A stretch of DNA of 64,000 nucleotides from Antitrichia curtipendula (GCA_951230915.1 OX579639.1:5270001-5334000), one strand, 5' to 3'. Counted from the first letter of the stretch, positions 1 through 12,040 are shown. The notes: generated by a model from the sequence alone, not told the origin. Made by a program: numbers and translations.

Positions 1-1560
1 ATCCAACAATTCACACGGTGTTAAGATAGATGATTTTCACGGTTATGAACCCGTCGTTGAATGGATGATCGATCTGCCAGTGATATATTTGCACTGAACA
101 TACTGACCTCAATTTTGTTGAAATGGCGCAATTCCACGACTTCGGCACCTTTCAGGCTGGGGCCGTCTAAAGCGTAAATGTAATATACACCAGATGAATG
201 TTACATTCTGGACTCTCTGAATCACTTGAATTTATGGTATGTTCGCATTTGGTGTTACGGGAGTGATCTTTGCAATGTGAATCCGGTCCAGAAGTCAGTC
301 CAAATTCGTTCCTGAGACCCTCAGTAACAACACTCTTTTGCACTTAAGTGAGGACATACCTTCAGTTGAGATAATAACGAAATTGAAGAAAGTATAAACC
401 GCTACTCCTAGAGCATCTAGAATTTGCTTCCCGGCATCTTCTTTTACAATATCGATCGATCGGTCCCTGAGGAGCCAGGCAAGCTAAGTACTCGCGCATG
501 TGCAACATGTGCATCCAATCAATGGACTCGATGGACGCAACCCCCGATATCGATTCCACTCCGAAGCATCGGAAGGAATCATCTCAAACTCTATTTATTT
601 TACTGCAAATTTATTCGGAGCCACCAGCTCAGATCTAGCACTTCTGCGCAAAGCCAGCTAGGTGCCCCTCGACCGTTGAATTATTCTCCAAATTACAGTG
701 AGAACTGCTTCCAGTTTCGGATTTTGCTCACGGACGAGCTAGAAGCGCGCGAGTGTGCATATTACGAGTGTCGCCCCACGCCCCCACATCGACCTAGCTA
801 GCTAGCTTGCTTTCCCACCTAGCTACGTACGAGTCTACTACTAATGCCATTGTTTAATTAAACTAGTGGAAGATAGATATCGATCCAGATTCTGCAAACA
901 GTTCAGATGGTTTACGTGACTAGACTGCATGCATTGGAAGCCAAAACGACTGAAGGTTGAGCCATCCGAGAGAGAAAGACAGTATATAATATCTCCAAAG
1001 GTTTAACATATCAATGCTTGATTGATTTATATATCAATGCACGCATTTCAATTCAACCAGGTGATCGGTACATCGATTGACTAATTCAATTTTATATAAT
1101 TCTAAAGATTACGTACTTCCCCGCCTTGGTCAGATGGTACCGGTGGTGTTGAACTTTGGCCTACATGACATGCAGCTGCTACCGGTGCGCCAATTTCACT
1201 GGCTTGGGAATCTCAAGGATCGAGTGCTTGCATGCAATCCAGGACCTACTGAATGCATGCGGAGTGACGCAAACTGAGAGTATAAATTTAGAATTAATGC
1301 ATGCATGACGTCACGTGTGTTAATTAGGGAGAAGCGTAAAGCATGCGCTTGATATGGATCTGATATATAAGTAATTAACGTCGAGCTAGTCAGGGGGGAT
1401 TCTCGATGTCGATCTGCCTGATCGATCGATTAATTGACTGGGTGGATCCATCGATGAGCGACATGAATGTCCGACTCCGGCATCATTTCTATAACCTTCG
1501 TCCCCGACTGCCTTGAAGAGACACAGTAGAAATCCAATTTAAAAATTGGACAAATGTTCT
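1..1560. other. Gene-free flank rich in short palindromes
   Basis: No convincing coding region is seen. The stretch is less AT-rich than what follows and is peppered with GATCGATCGAT, CTAGCTAGCTAGC and GCATGC-type palindromes (for example near 452, 795, 935, 1244 and 1423). It could be the promoter or downstream flank of a gene outside the window. ORFs of 60-125 codons here use non-ATG starts or lack any family resemblance, so none is annotated. Confidence 0.4.
1300..1317. promoter_or_regulatory. Overlapping RY / TGACGTCA / G-box motif cluster
   Basis: The 18 bases CATGCATGACGTCACGTG contain three overlapping palindromic plant motifs: RY element CATGCATG (1300-1307), bZIP site TGACGTCA (1306-1313) and G-box CACGTG (1312-1317). 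In plants the RY motif is bound by B3 factors of the ABI3/FUS3/LEC2 type, and the others by bZIP or bHLH factors. The target gene is unknown because no gene is seen nearby, so function is inferred from motif identity only. Confidence 0.35.
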
Positions 1561-2260
1561 TTTCTTTTGTGGAAATTCCATTAAAATGGCGGTAGTCAAT
1601 GTGCCATTTTCAGACCACCCAGTCTGAACTCTAAAAGTGACATCTAGGTCTGATATAGATTTCAGAAATTTTGGACTTATATAAATTTCAATTGTTTGAA
1701 ATCTATGCCATTCCTAGATTTCAGATCCCCAAGCAATCTAAAGTGTGAAAGGGCAATCTATAACAAGTGTGGATTTCAAACAATTAAGAAAGGCACAAAT
1801 TTTGAACATCTAGGACAATTGTATACTTCAGCCCAAGCAGTTTGAACTACAAAAACTGCCAAAGTTGAGGAATTTTGCCATTTTAACAAAATTGCCCATC
1901 ATTAGACATTGACTATGGAATTCTTCATAAAGTGGCCCCCTTGAAACTACCACTTTTTGCTATTGTGTTTACTTGCTATTAATAGAGTGGCCTTATTTTC
2001 ACATTTTTCTTGTTGACAAATGAAAGGAGGTTCAAATGCACCAAAGAATGCAACATTTTAGGTACTGAATGCAAAAATTATAAAGGATCGAAGTTTTCTT
2101 GCTAGATATTCTAGAATCATTTCTTCCACATAGGAACACATTGATTTTGGAGATGTACACAAAATGAAGATGGTAGTCTTGGGTCAGTGGCGCATTTGAA
2201 GCGTCCACCTTAGATGAAAGTTTTGAATTTGCCTTGTAAAACAACATTACAAGATTCTTA
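1561..2260. other. AT-rich intergenic DNA
   Basis: No gene or clear repeat boundary is visible. Weak similarity to the interior of the TTAA-flanked elements (phrases such as aaactaccactttttgctattg near 1947) suggests decayed transposon sequence. Confidence 0.4.
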
Positions 2261-2264
2261 TTAA

Positions 2265-3190
2265 ACCCTAAAGTTCCATGACTATATTTCCACCGAAAAC
2301 GCTGAAGAACTACCATTTTTAATACAAGTACCAAATTTTTGAAATAAAATAAAATTTGACACATGTAACTGTAGGATCTTGTAGTATGCTGACTTGAGAA
2401 CATGTGGTGAAAATTTCAGAAATTTCCACCGCGTGGATTGCAAGATATAAGCATTCAAATTCACTAAAATCATTTTTTTGGCCCTGCAAAAAATAAGGCA
2501 GCTGCACTTCAGAAGCTCAATTTTCTATGCAAAAATGTTCAAAATGGTGGTGTTTCTTTCGATTCTTTTTCCTAGACAAGTTGGCTACATCCTTGAAAAT
2601 TTTCACATCATTTGAAATTGCACAACATATAGGAAAAAAATAGTAAGAAGAATGAAGTAGAGAATGACTCGAAACACAAAATTGATAAGAATTTAGATAT
2701 GGAATTGGAAAATGCCAATCCCAATGGTCGAAATGTTGTAATAAACAATCTACATCCTATGATCTTGTTTTTTTCAATTTTTTTTGATAATTGAATAAAA
2801 TAAAGGACTTCAAAGTTTATTTTAGAGTAGAGACTCCATAACTGCCCTGCAAACTAAAACTCCTCATAACTTTTGCCACATTGGTCAAAATGGAATGATT
2901 AAAAGCTTTTCATATATATATAACTCTAGAAAACCAATTTCAAATTTTTGCTCTTGAAAAAAGTGATTTTTTCTGATCTGCCCAAACTGACCAACCGACA
3001 AAAAAAGTAACATACTTGGGCATAGCTTTTGACTCTTATTTCCAAATGTCATGAAATTTTGTGCATATGAAAGATATTCCTTGCGCACAACTTTTATTAA
3101 AATTTCAGCCAAAAACATGAAAATCTCCAGTCACAAGTACTTGCCCAAAATTTCTATTCTACCCAAAAACGCATGGTGGTCTTTTAAGGG
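2265..3190. mobile_element. TTAA-flanked miniature element, copy 1 (926 bp)
   Basis: The element is bracketed by TTAA at 2261-2264 and 3191-3194. It begins ACCCTAAAGTTCC and ends TTTTAAGGG, so the termini are short inverted repeats. Its interior matches the reverse complement of 50485-51360 over most of its length, including shared phrases about a tctagaaaaccaattt block and a ggactccaaag-type block. There is no transposase ORF, so it is non-autonomous. The TTAA target and CCC/GGG ends recall piggyBac-type elements, but the superfamily is inferred from termini only. Confidence 0.65.
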
Positions 3191-3194
3191 TTAA

Positions 3195-4456
3195 TGTATT
3201 ACAAAATAGCACATAATGTTTAATTCCTAAAAGGTCTTTAGAACATTTTTTGTTCATGGATGGCTTCAAGTGGATTATAGGATGAAAAAAAACATTTTTT
3301 CATCAAATTTGGGGTGGGGAGTTATTTGAATGTATTTTCAGTGAATAGTATTGCATATTCCCTCATTATACTATTATTGATTTCTTTCTAAAGAAGAAGA
3401 TGCTCAATCTATGAATCAAACTTGTAGTGTATTTTGGCTAATTATTGCTCTTTACTTCTTATTTGAATTTAAGCCATAAAATCGATATTTTTTGAATTTG
3501 AGAGTTCAAACTAAGTAATGAAATTAAGTTTATCAAATTCAATTTTAATAAAAGAATTCTTCAAATTCAATGTTTTATTGCAATTTGAGCTTTAGGCCTA
3601 TAACCGTGGTTATTTGATTTTTTACTTTCAGATAAATGAAATAACTTAATTTTTAAACATTAATGTTCTAAACTACAAAAAACATATATATATTTATATA
3701 TATGCTAATAATTTTTTTTTAAATCAGCATATTTTGTAGTTGATATCAATTTTCTTCACTTTTTCCTCAAATTCACAACAATTTTAAATTTTCACAAAAT
3801 AATCTGACTGGAGTGGGGTATCTTTGATGCATGTCTTCCACTCTCCCTTGCTAGAGATTCTACATACCTTATATGTTTTGGGGGGCCTTTAGAAGAGTGT
3901 GAGTTTTTGAATTGTGGAGACTATGGGATCACAACCACATTTGTAGTCTGATGTGGTCTAGAGATCGCCATTGACATCAAAAAGTAATATTTAATTTAAT
4001 TTTAAAATATTTAATAATAATAATAATAATATTTTTAATTAATCAATTCTCTAGTAAAATGATTGTATTAGTGTGGTTTACAACATGTGGAACAACTTTG
4101 AAACAATCTCTTAAAGGCTTGAAAAACATCTAATGCTTCATATAAATTCTTTTACGTTTCAAGCCTTTGCTTTGGTCAATCCCAGTAATCTGCTTAATAA
4201 CTCATAGTCAATTTCACAAAATTTGTGTAAATTTTGGGCACCAAGCCAATTGAAACATATATAAGGTAAACCATCTCATTGCGGTTAGAATTTGAGACCA
4301 TCCCATTGTGGTCAAAATGTTTATGGTGGTGTACATTTGAGTTCTCACTTACTAGAAAATTCCAAAAAGAATTCTCATTTCATTTACTAAAGAATCTTTA
4401 AAAAAAATTATTTGGAATTCTTTTGAAACTTTTTTTCACTAAATTTTTTTATCAGA
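3195..4456. other. AT-rich intergenic DNA
   Basis: No gene is seen. A short TAA/AAT microsatellite lies around 4011-4033, and low-complexity AT runs are frequent. Phrases around 3930-4130 (gtagtctgatgtgg, gaacaac) resemble 34740-34970 and 51920-52080, hinting at another old repeat family without definable ends. Confidence 0.4.
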
Positions 4457-4767
4457 TTAAACACCAAATTAGACATTTTTGCACTTGAGGGGTGTAACAT
4501 TGCACTTTGCTCGTACGACAGCAACGGAGTCATTTTTAAATGTTGGAGGGGGGGGAGCTCATAAAAAACATCATTTTCTCTTTGTACAAAACAAAAATAG
4601 GTGCAAATTTGTCCAATGTTGCTTACTTTAGAATTACTTCATAAAAACCTTATACACTTCTCACTCCATACTACTTCAAAAGTATGCTATTCTACAATCT
4701 ACATTGAAATACATCAACATGCCTATAGCTACAAGGTCGAAAGCGCACTGCACAGTATAATACTTCA

Positions 4768-7700
4768 CTAATACATATTCAAATCATTCTGCAAGCGTTC
4801 GTCATCTAGATCCTCCATCTGCCTTGCTAGATACTCTACAAGGTGTGATTTAGCTCGAGCGGAATCATTATGGTCTTCTCCGTTCGCACACCATACAAGG
4901 TAACGTTTGAACCTATGACGTGACCACCTCTTTCTCGACGCGGAACATCCACCCAAGAATATATAGCGACTTCCTTCTCAATCCAGGTGAACCTCTCACC
5001 AGACGGTTCCCATGTAGATTCCATGCAATTCCTGTACCTCACTCTATTACCATTTGCTTCTACTTCTGCTCCAAGCCTCATTGTAGGCCAATACCACAAA
5101 ATCTTCATCTTTGACGCCCACGTGCCCTGGCCAAATTCGAGTACCTTCCCTATAAAAAAAAGGGACCCGTTGTCTTACTTCCGTCAGCTCTACTGTGAGA
5201 GCTACATATTGTCCTACAATAATGTCGTTCTCCGGATTAAATGGTGGAAAAGCATCTTCATTTGCATCATGTAGTACTTCTGGTAAAACTTCACTTGTTC
5301 TACCTCTCCTCCTTCTACCAGCCACTCTCCGTGATGCTTGTTGTGGAGGTCTGTCTCTGCGTGGTCCAAAGTAACCCCTCCTCTCCGGATTTGGCATTGT
5401 TGCCATAATGACATCCATGGCTGCAGTCCCCATTTCCGTCCCCTCTGCATCATTTGCTCCGTTCGAAATTGTATTTGTTTCCTCCACATTTGAAGCAGTA
5501 CCACCATTCCCATTTCGGTTATTGACATCACTCGGCCAAAACAGTAAATCGTGGAAGGCTTCCCTACTTCGACGTGGAAAATCCTCCAAATCCTCCTTGA
5601 ATTGATTAGTTTCATCCACCACTTCCATGTCCCTGATCCAATTGTTACCTCTCAACACCATCTTCTCCTTATATGCAATGAACTCGTCCAATGCTTTCAA
5701 TTCCCTCTGATCAACGGCAAAGACCTCCGCAAGGTCTGGTTTCTCTGCTACGCTTGGTAGTGAATTCAAACATGAATGTTCTCCTGTTGGGTCCCATTCA
5801 TCTGAGCAGAAATGCTTGTGTTGCACACGGACCAAACCATTATCCACGTAAAACCTCATATGGTGCGGAAATGTTATGCCTGTCAATTGTTCTTCACTTC
5901 TCCCCCTCGTAGCAAATGAGGGGTGATAAATGCCTTCCAATCGCGGATATGCTCAAGCTTGCGAGCACTCACAAAAGCCTCCGTATATGATGTTCCTTTC
6001 TCCACTAGTTGCAACATCTCCTCCACTGTATCTATATCTTTCCTCTTCAATACATTGGAAATGATACTGAACCTCTGATCGATGTCCTCATGGATGTGCC
6101 CCACTATAAAAAAACAAAGATGCACTTCCTTAAAGAAACCCATCCCAACTAGTGCGGCGCACATGACGAACATGTAAATGTTCTTGTTCTCCCTCGTGGT
6201 GTTGTCCGCTTGAATCCTCAACGTCGGTGGCAAGCATCCCTTCCTCTGCTTTGCACAACTATACCACACAAATGAGTCTTCACGAATCGGGATTCGACGT
6301 TCTTCATAGTCTGTCTCATCTTCGGTATCATGGTCGTATTCTGATCCATACCATCCACAATCAAGCACATAAAAAAATCCGGAGTGATCATAGCAGATCT
6401 CTTGAATATCCAATAATCTTATCTCTCCTCCATTTGATATCGAATGTGCAACACATACAACTCTTTAATCTTCACTTTCGCTACTGCATTTGTCGTTGAC
6501 TCCATTCCACACTTGTACTCCCAACAGTGATAGCACTTTGAGAACCTAGAGAAAGGTGGAATTTGCACATGCGGAAACTCATTTCGCCACAATCGATTGA
6601 ACGAGCTCTTTGACAATTCTAATCCGTCCACTAGTTTCTTCACTTCTTCATTCACGTATCGGAAAACATCCAGCTTGCTTGTATTCATTGGCAACAGTAT
6701 CAATGGTAGCACAACATTGTCTGTCTTCCTATGTACCGATCGATGCGGTTGCAGACATTCTGCTGCATTCACAAAAACGTCAAGGCTTTCCCTAGCTGTT
6801 GACATTTTTGCACTTTCCCTTCCTTTACACGTATTTCCATGAACTGCTGCTACTCTACCATAAATCTCGTGTGCTGTCTTCAACTGCTTCAACCTCCTCT
6901 GAGAATAACCCAACGCCGCAGCATAACATGCATTGCAAATCACTACGCCATCTAGTTTGGTCACGTACTTGTCTCTTATGGTGCCCTCCGTGCAAGTATA
7001 GAAAGCATTCAACATTTGCATTATCCAAGTAGCCCGCGCTTTGTATTTCTGTCCCCATGCCATGTACCTTTGATCCAATACGTATTTCGCATCTACTTCA
7101 CGCAAACAATTTCGTTTACATGCTCCTTTTTCCTTTGCGCACAAAACACTTTCGAGTGTCACTTTTTTACTTGCTGACTCCCCCCTCTCTCTTGGACTTC
7201 TCACCCTCGCCCTTCGATGTTCCATTGAATACTTCCTCCTCTGTGTATGATGAGGTACTTCTCCTCCTCTAGTGAAATCCGCAGTGCTACCTTCAGATCC
7301 TTGCGTCATAGGAGAGTTTCTCTCTGCTGTGTTTCTTTTACCATGACTTGGCGGTGTCATTTCAGAAGAACTTGGATTGTTCTCCACATCACGAAAATCA
7401 AATTGAGGTGTCGAGACTGGAGGAAAAGAGATATTATTCTCCTCTCCAGAAGTCCTGGTTGGCGTTCTCACTTCTGATGGGAGTGGCCAACACACTGCAT
7501 CACGACGCCATCGTATGACTTTACCTACACAGTCTCCTATATACTTCCCTACTAATTCACCAACCCATTCTGCTGCATGCACCGCATGTGTAACACGTGT
7601 AGCTATTTCAAAAGGATGTAATTTCACTCTGTAAAGTTCATCACCACAACTAAAACTTGTATCTACAACGCCAAACGCAACAACACGTCCTTCGTTCCCA

Positions 7701-7831
7701 AGAAGTTTTATCCTGCCATTGGTACTTTGGGTTTGTCCACCTGAGGGTGCATTATCTCCATCTTCGAACATTCTTCCATGTACCACATGTGCCAATCTCT
7801 CTCCTATGCTTCTATGCTCCATGCCTACCAT
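4768..7831 (-). pseudogene. DUF7869-type protein gene, frameshifted
   Basis: Read on the minus strand, consecutive reading frames form one degraded protein. The N-terminal part (7831 to about 6419; ATG at 7831-7829 preferred over the GTG at 7858) has a basic Ser/Arg region, then a CNACY...AALGYSQRRL block and a CYHCWEYKC zinc-knuckle-like motif. The next frame (6413-5883) holds ADNTTRENKN (near 6206) and GHIHEDIDQRFS (6101-6066). The third (5940-5047) carries ITFPHHMRFYVDNG. A fourth (5108-4836) has a YRNCMESTWEPS block, and a last one ends at 4768. The motif order matches a family I know as DUF7869, with an RNase H-like appearance (acidic D and H.HED.D). Frame changes near 6415, 5910, 5080 and 4880 break it. 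Compared with family members, the stretch expected between the CYHCW region and ADNTT appears shortened. It lies inside the TTAA-bounded element and is plausibly its transposase. Confidence 0.6.
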
Positions 7832-7859
7832 TGTTGACCCTACGACATTGAATACCACT

Positions 7860-8920
7860 GGACTTCCAAATGCTTCTGCTGTTATTTTCTTCTGTCACTT
7901 GTTCTTCAATAGAAACATACTTGGTACATAACCTCCCAATCTCAATATCACTGCAGACCATTGTTCTGGGCATTGGAATTCAATTCAATTCAAAAAAATT
8001 AAAAACTGATACTTTGCCTTCTACCAAAAGTACATAAAATAAAAAAGAAGCATACATCAAAAATATTTGGCTTCTCTTTGCATATTCTTGTTCTACTTTC
8101 AAATGTGAGTAAAAATCCTATGACATTTTTCTGTGTCACGATTGTGTAGCAAGGTACATTTATGGCATTAGTGCTCACCCGAGACAATGTTAGACCTGAG
8201 AAGTCGAAAACACACCATGTATTACATCGAATACTTAATCATTCAAATACAAATTCAATCTAATAAATAAATAAATAAATAATTTGAAAACTCACTACGA
8301 TAAGAACGTACGGGATGAATTTTTTTAATGAACAACATAAATCATAAATCTACAACTGATTTTATATAGAGTTCTTATTTGAATGCTTTAAATTATTTTA
8401 GAATACATACATTTCTTGAATTGTTAATGCTATTGTATGGATGAGATATACAAATCATATTTCAAAACTACTAGTCTGCCATGTGTTGTTGCTTTAGTCA
8501 AAAAAATAATTTTCTAAATTCTGAACTTACAATACATTTAAAATTCAATATCTTTTCCACTATAAGTCCAAATGCCACACAAGCAAGCCCAAGCACCCCT
8601 TTTCACCAAGGACTTTCCAATGGTAGCAAGCACGCAACCCGTGCACGCATGATCAAGATGGTCACAATGTAACAAATAAATAAAAAAATAAAAAATAAAA
8701 CATAAAAAAAATCACACAAACTTACAAATGCCCTCTTCTAAGAAAATGGAGGTTTGAAAGTTAGCATCACACTATTGTTTTAAGATGCTTTGTATAATAT
8801 ATCTTCAAAATTTTGGAAATCTAGACACTGTATTGGTCAATCGTGGATACTCGATTGACATTAAAATAACTTCAAATTACCAAAATACAAAGAACACTAA
8901 ATTTCCAATATACTAAGAAC
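7860..8920. other. Non-coding 5' part of the DUF7869 element
   Basis: AT-rich sequence lies between the start of the DUF7869 relic and the right terminal repeat. It includes an AAAT-type microsatellite near 8264-8283 and another AT-rich low-complexity run near 8672-8706. No gene is seen. Confidence 0.4.
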
Positions 8921-8951
8921 TTGCCTTGAAGAATGTCTAATTCAGTGTTAA

Positions 8952-9752
8952 TTGTGGTATTTCTTTATTACATCAATGTTTATTTTTACAAAATTAAACC
9001 ACAATTGCCCATAATTTAGAACACCTCATAGCTTTCGTATCCTAAATCAAAATGAAATGTACAAAGCTTTCCATGTATATAAATATCTATATTTACTATT
9101 TCAAATTTTTATTTTTCATAAATATGATTTTTTTAAGAAATTTTAAAACTATTCTTTGATCAATGTAAACTATAAATCACACACTACCTTTTTCAACATG
9201 TAATCAAAAGTCATGAAAATGCTTGGGTCTCAAAACTCCTCTTTCATTGCAAATTCCACAAAAATATCAAAGAAATTAAATTAAAACTCCTTTTGTATTG
9301 TGCTATCCAAAATCATTGTGTTTGTAAAAAAAGCGGTTTAGTCTTTTCGGGGTTAAATGGCCGCTTCCAATTTAAGCACACTACAATGAATTTGCTATAA
9401 CGAATACTACCTAACACAACCAACTTGTTCATAGTGGTGCATTTTGCTTGCTCAAATATACCAATGCTTCAATATACGAATGTTGTAAATTGTAGGAAAT
9501 GCTCAACTCAACTACAATTGCATGTCAACTTCAAAAAATTGTAACTACTTCAACAAAACGTTGAAGTAATAAAACACCTTGGATTTTTAGTAACATACTA
9601 TTTTCATTTATCTTTCTACAAAAATTAATGAAAACTATTTCAAATACTTGTGCTTTATAAATCACTACAACTTTTTTTTTAAAAGTTGCTAGAATAACAA
9701 AGTACCTCAACTCAGGAGTCAAAACTTTAAGACAACGCATTGTGGAATATAT
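8952..9752. other. AT-rich DNA with a decayed miniature-element end
   Basis: GTCTTTTCGGGG followed by TTAA (9353-9356) looks like the right terminus of the TTAA-flanked family seen at 2265-3190. The sequence to its left (about 8990-9352) is only loosely similar and no left end was found. The rest is unassigned. Confidence 0.35.
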
Positions 9753-9756
9753 TTAA

Positions 9757-10422
9757 CCCCTACAACCCTGCTTGTCAACTCGGAGGACAATTTGGGTCCA
9801 ATTAGGTTCCCATTGTCTCAATTTGAATTGAATTTTTCTTAACCTCTAAAGCCCCGAGGGTGTTTTCTGCCAAAAACCACTAAAAACTACCACTTTTGTT
9901 GTATTCACTTAAGAAAACCAATTTTTTTGTTTTTTCGGAAATTCAACCATAGGATCTTGTATTTAACTTGTCTGAGATCATGTAGTAAAAATTTAATCAA
10001 ATTTGACCGTACGGATTGGAAGATATTAGAATTCAAAGTTGAACAAAAAGTTCTTTTTCAAGAAGATGCTTAAATTGCCCGAAAAACTAAGATTGTCCAT
10101 AAATTTCTCATCCCTAGTCCACATAGAATGAATCAAAGCTTCACGTATAGGTAAAAACATAATCTTTTAGGAAAAAAATTCAAAAAAAAATATTTTCACT
10201 TTTTGTAATTTTTTCTGGACTGTCCGAAAATCTTTATTTCTTGCTCATTGGGCCATAACTTTTTCATCCAGCATCCGATTGAAACAAAAATTATATATCT
10301 ACAAAGCTCTTGAAAAACTACACAACTTCAAAAAAGCTCAGAAAAATTCACTTCGAATTGAAACAATAGGAACCTACCCGGGCCCAAATTGTCCCCCGAG
10401 TTGACAAGCGGGGTTGTAGGGG
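9757..10422. mobile_element. TTAA-flanked miniature element, copy 2 (666 bp)
   Basis: Perfect TTAA copies (9753-9756 and 10423-10426) flank an element starting CCCCTACAACCCTGCTTGTC and ending with its near-perfect reverse complement. The inverted repeats run about 85-90 bp (9757-9838 against 10338-10422). The interior overlaps the larger palindrome described next. No coding capacity is seen. Confidence 0.7.
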
Positions 10423-10921
10423 TTAAATTTCTTGAGGTTGTGCAGCTATACAAAAGCTTTGTGAATATATAATTTTTATTTCAATCGGATGCTGGATGAA
10501 AAAGGTATGGCACAATGAGCAAGAAATGGAGATTGGCGGACTATCCCCCCAAAAGTTACAAAATGTCTAAATAATTTTTTTAAATTTTTCCCATAAAACA
10601 TTGTGTTTTTACCTATACATGAAGCTTTGATTCATTCTATTTGGAAAAGAGATGAGAAAGTTATGGACAATCTTAGTTTTTTTGGCAATTTCAGCATGTT
10701 CTTGGAAACAAAAATTTTAATCGACTTTGAAAGCTGATATCTTCCAATCCGTACGGTCAAATGGGGTCAAATTTTTACTACATGATCTCAGAAAAGTTAA
10801 GTACAATATCCTATGATTAAATTCCAAAAAAAACCCCAAGAAAAGGTTTCCTTAAATGAATACAATAGAAGTGATAGTTTTGAGTGTTTTTGGGCAGAAA
10901 ACACCCTAGGGGTTTTATGGG
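9843..10921. mobile_element. Near-palindromic TTAA-family element with ~490-bp arms
   Basis: The left arm (about 9843-10333) is the reverse complement of the right arm (about 10428-10921). They share, among much else, the block around accataggatcttgta and the block around ccataactttttcatcc. Outer ends are TTAA CCTCTAAAGCCCC (TTAA 9839-9842) and tatGGG TTAC (10922-10925). The spacer between the arms is the right terminal repeat of the 666-bp element, so the two inverted repeats interleave as A-B-A'-B'. No ORF of interest is present. Confidence 0.65.
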
Positions 10922-10925
10922 TTAC

Positions 10926-11407
10926 AACAAACAATAGACCCACTGGAAAAATACTTGTACTATTTTAAAACGCATATGGATTATTTTTGTTCACGGATGG
11001 ACTACGGTTTCTAATTACATGTCATCACGGATATAATTTGTCTGGATGAAATCTGTATGCGTATGTCTTTGCGCAGACCTACGTAACATCGCTGCCGAAG
11101 TTCTTCTGTCGATAGACTGTCCCAAACCCTAACACAACGTCTCTCTGGCTAGAAAACAAAAGTTCGATTCAGTCAATGCCTTTTTCGCTTCCGTAATGTT
11201 CACGACAAGCTGGTACTCTTTACTCACAGACACACCTCAACTGCGCACTACATGTTCTTTTTGCATAGTGCATGTTTCGATGAGGAAATGCGATGATTGC
11301 GTGACTTCTGCTACATTCATATAGTTTTCTAGTAGCTTATCAAGAATCTGTTTCAGTGATGTACAGTTTCTTTTGGAAACCCTAATAGAATTGTTCTATC
11401 GTTGCAG
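10926..11407. other. Intergenic or intron sequence
   Basis: No coding signal is visible. GC content rises towards 11100-11400, and the stretch ends in a plausible 3' splice site (tctatcgttgcag at 11395-11407). Confidence 0.3.
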
Positions 11408-11489
11408 GGTCCCGATAATTCGACTTGAGCTTTACAGATCGACATCGGCGGAAGAGAGAGCGCGCGACAATTTGGAGAGCATTGCGCAA
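11408..11489 (+). other. Candidate internal exon
   Basis: An 82-base stretch is bounded by a pyrimidine-rich acceptor ending cag at 11407 and a donor GTAAGC at 11490. Read in frame with 11373 it gives a charged segment including RLELYRSTSAEERARD. No family is recognised. It is short and could be chance, but both splice signals are good and GC content is higher than its surroundings. It may belong to a gene continuing past the foldback element at 11848. Confidence 0.25.
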
Positions 11490-11570
11490 GTAAGCAATCA
11501 ACACACCCTCTCCGCGCACATTCAATTTTATAGAAAATTGGCAGCAATCCTTGTTTTGCAATGTTCTCAA

Positions 11571-11632
11571 TGAACAGTATTAGCCATCAGACCCTCTGCG
11601 CGCGCGGAGGGTGTGATGGCTAAAACTGTTCA
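11571..11632. repeat. GC-core palindrome 1
   Basis: A 62-bp imperfect palindrome begins TGAACAGTATTAGCCATC and ends GATGGCTAAAACTGTTCA around a GCGCGCGC core flanked by CCCTC/GAGGG. It is closely related to the palindrome at 11685-11748. Confidence 0.7.
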
Positions 11633-11684
11633 CTTCTTCGTAATTTTGCATTGAAATTTTTTCCACGCTGAGTTGTATTTCGTT

Positions 11685-11748
11685 GTGAATAGTATTAGCC
11701 ATCAAACACCCCGCGCGCGCGGGGGGTCTGATGGCTAATACTATTCAC
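11685..11748. repeat. GC-core palindrome 2
   Basis: A 64-bp palindrome begins GTGAATAGTATTAGCCATCA and ends with TGATGGCTAATACTATTCAC around CCCCGCGCGCGCGGGG. The outer 20-bp stems are perfect. Together with 11571-11632 it forms a 178-bp module made of two such palindromes. Confidence 0.75.
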
Positions 11749-12040
11749 CTATTTTACTCCGAAAAATAAAAATAAAAATACACCAAATTTGACGCGCGGC
11801 AGGCCATTCTGTGGCATCGCAATTTTCCAGGGGAGCTAGTCCATGATCAGGGTTGACAGGACGTCCGGACGTCCAGACGTCCGCGTCCACATCCGGCGGA
11901 CGTGGACACTGACCCCCGGACGTCCTGTGACATTCCTCGACGGGTCGTCCCGTCAAGTGCGCGGACAGTGCGGACCGCGGACGAGTGGACGGCGGACACG
12001 CGGACAAGCGGACGATTTGTTAGCTCTCCGCCCGTCCGCC

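Larger units (their letters stand above)
4461..8947. mobile_element. TTAA-flanked DNA element carrying a DUF7869-type gene
   Basis: TTAA at 4457-4460 is followed by a terminal stretch reading ACACCAAATTAGACATTT. The right end, read inward on the minus strand from 8947, is CACTGAATTAGACATTC, followed outside by TTAA at 8948-8951. The two ends therefore form an imperfect inverted repeat of about 20-30 bp with a TTAA target duplication. The 4.49-kb interior holds the minus-strand DUF7869-like pseudogene. A third copy of this terminus occurs at 34054. That the DUF7869-type protein is the transposase is inference; it is the only coding content between the ends. Confidence 0.5.

Noticed and set aside
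424..801. 125-codon ORF near the left edge
   Set aside because: It starts with TTG, has no domain, and reads through palindrome-rich sequence.
9531..9740. 69-codon minus-strand ORF beside the TTAA element
   Set aside because: AT-rich, no domain, and similar chance ORFs occur throughout the AT-rich spacers.
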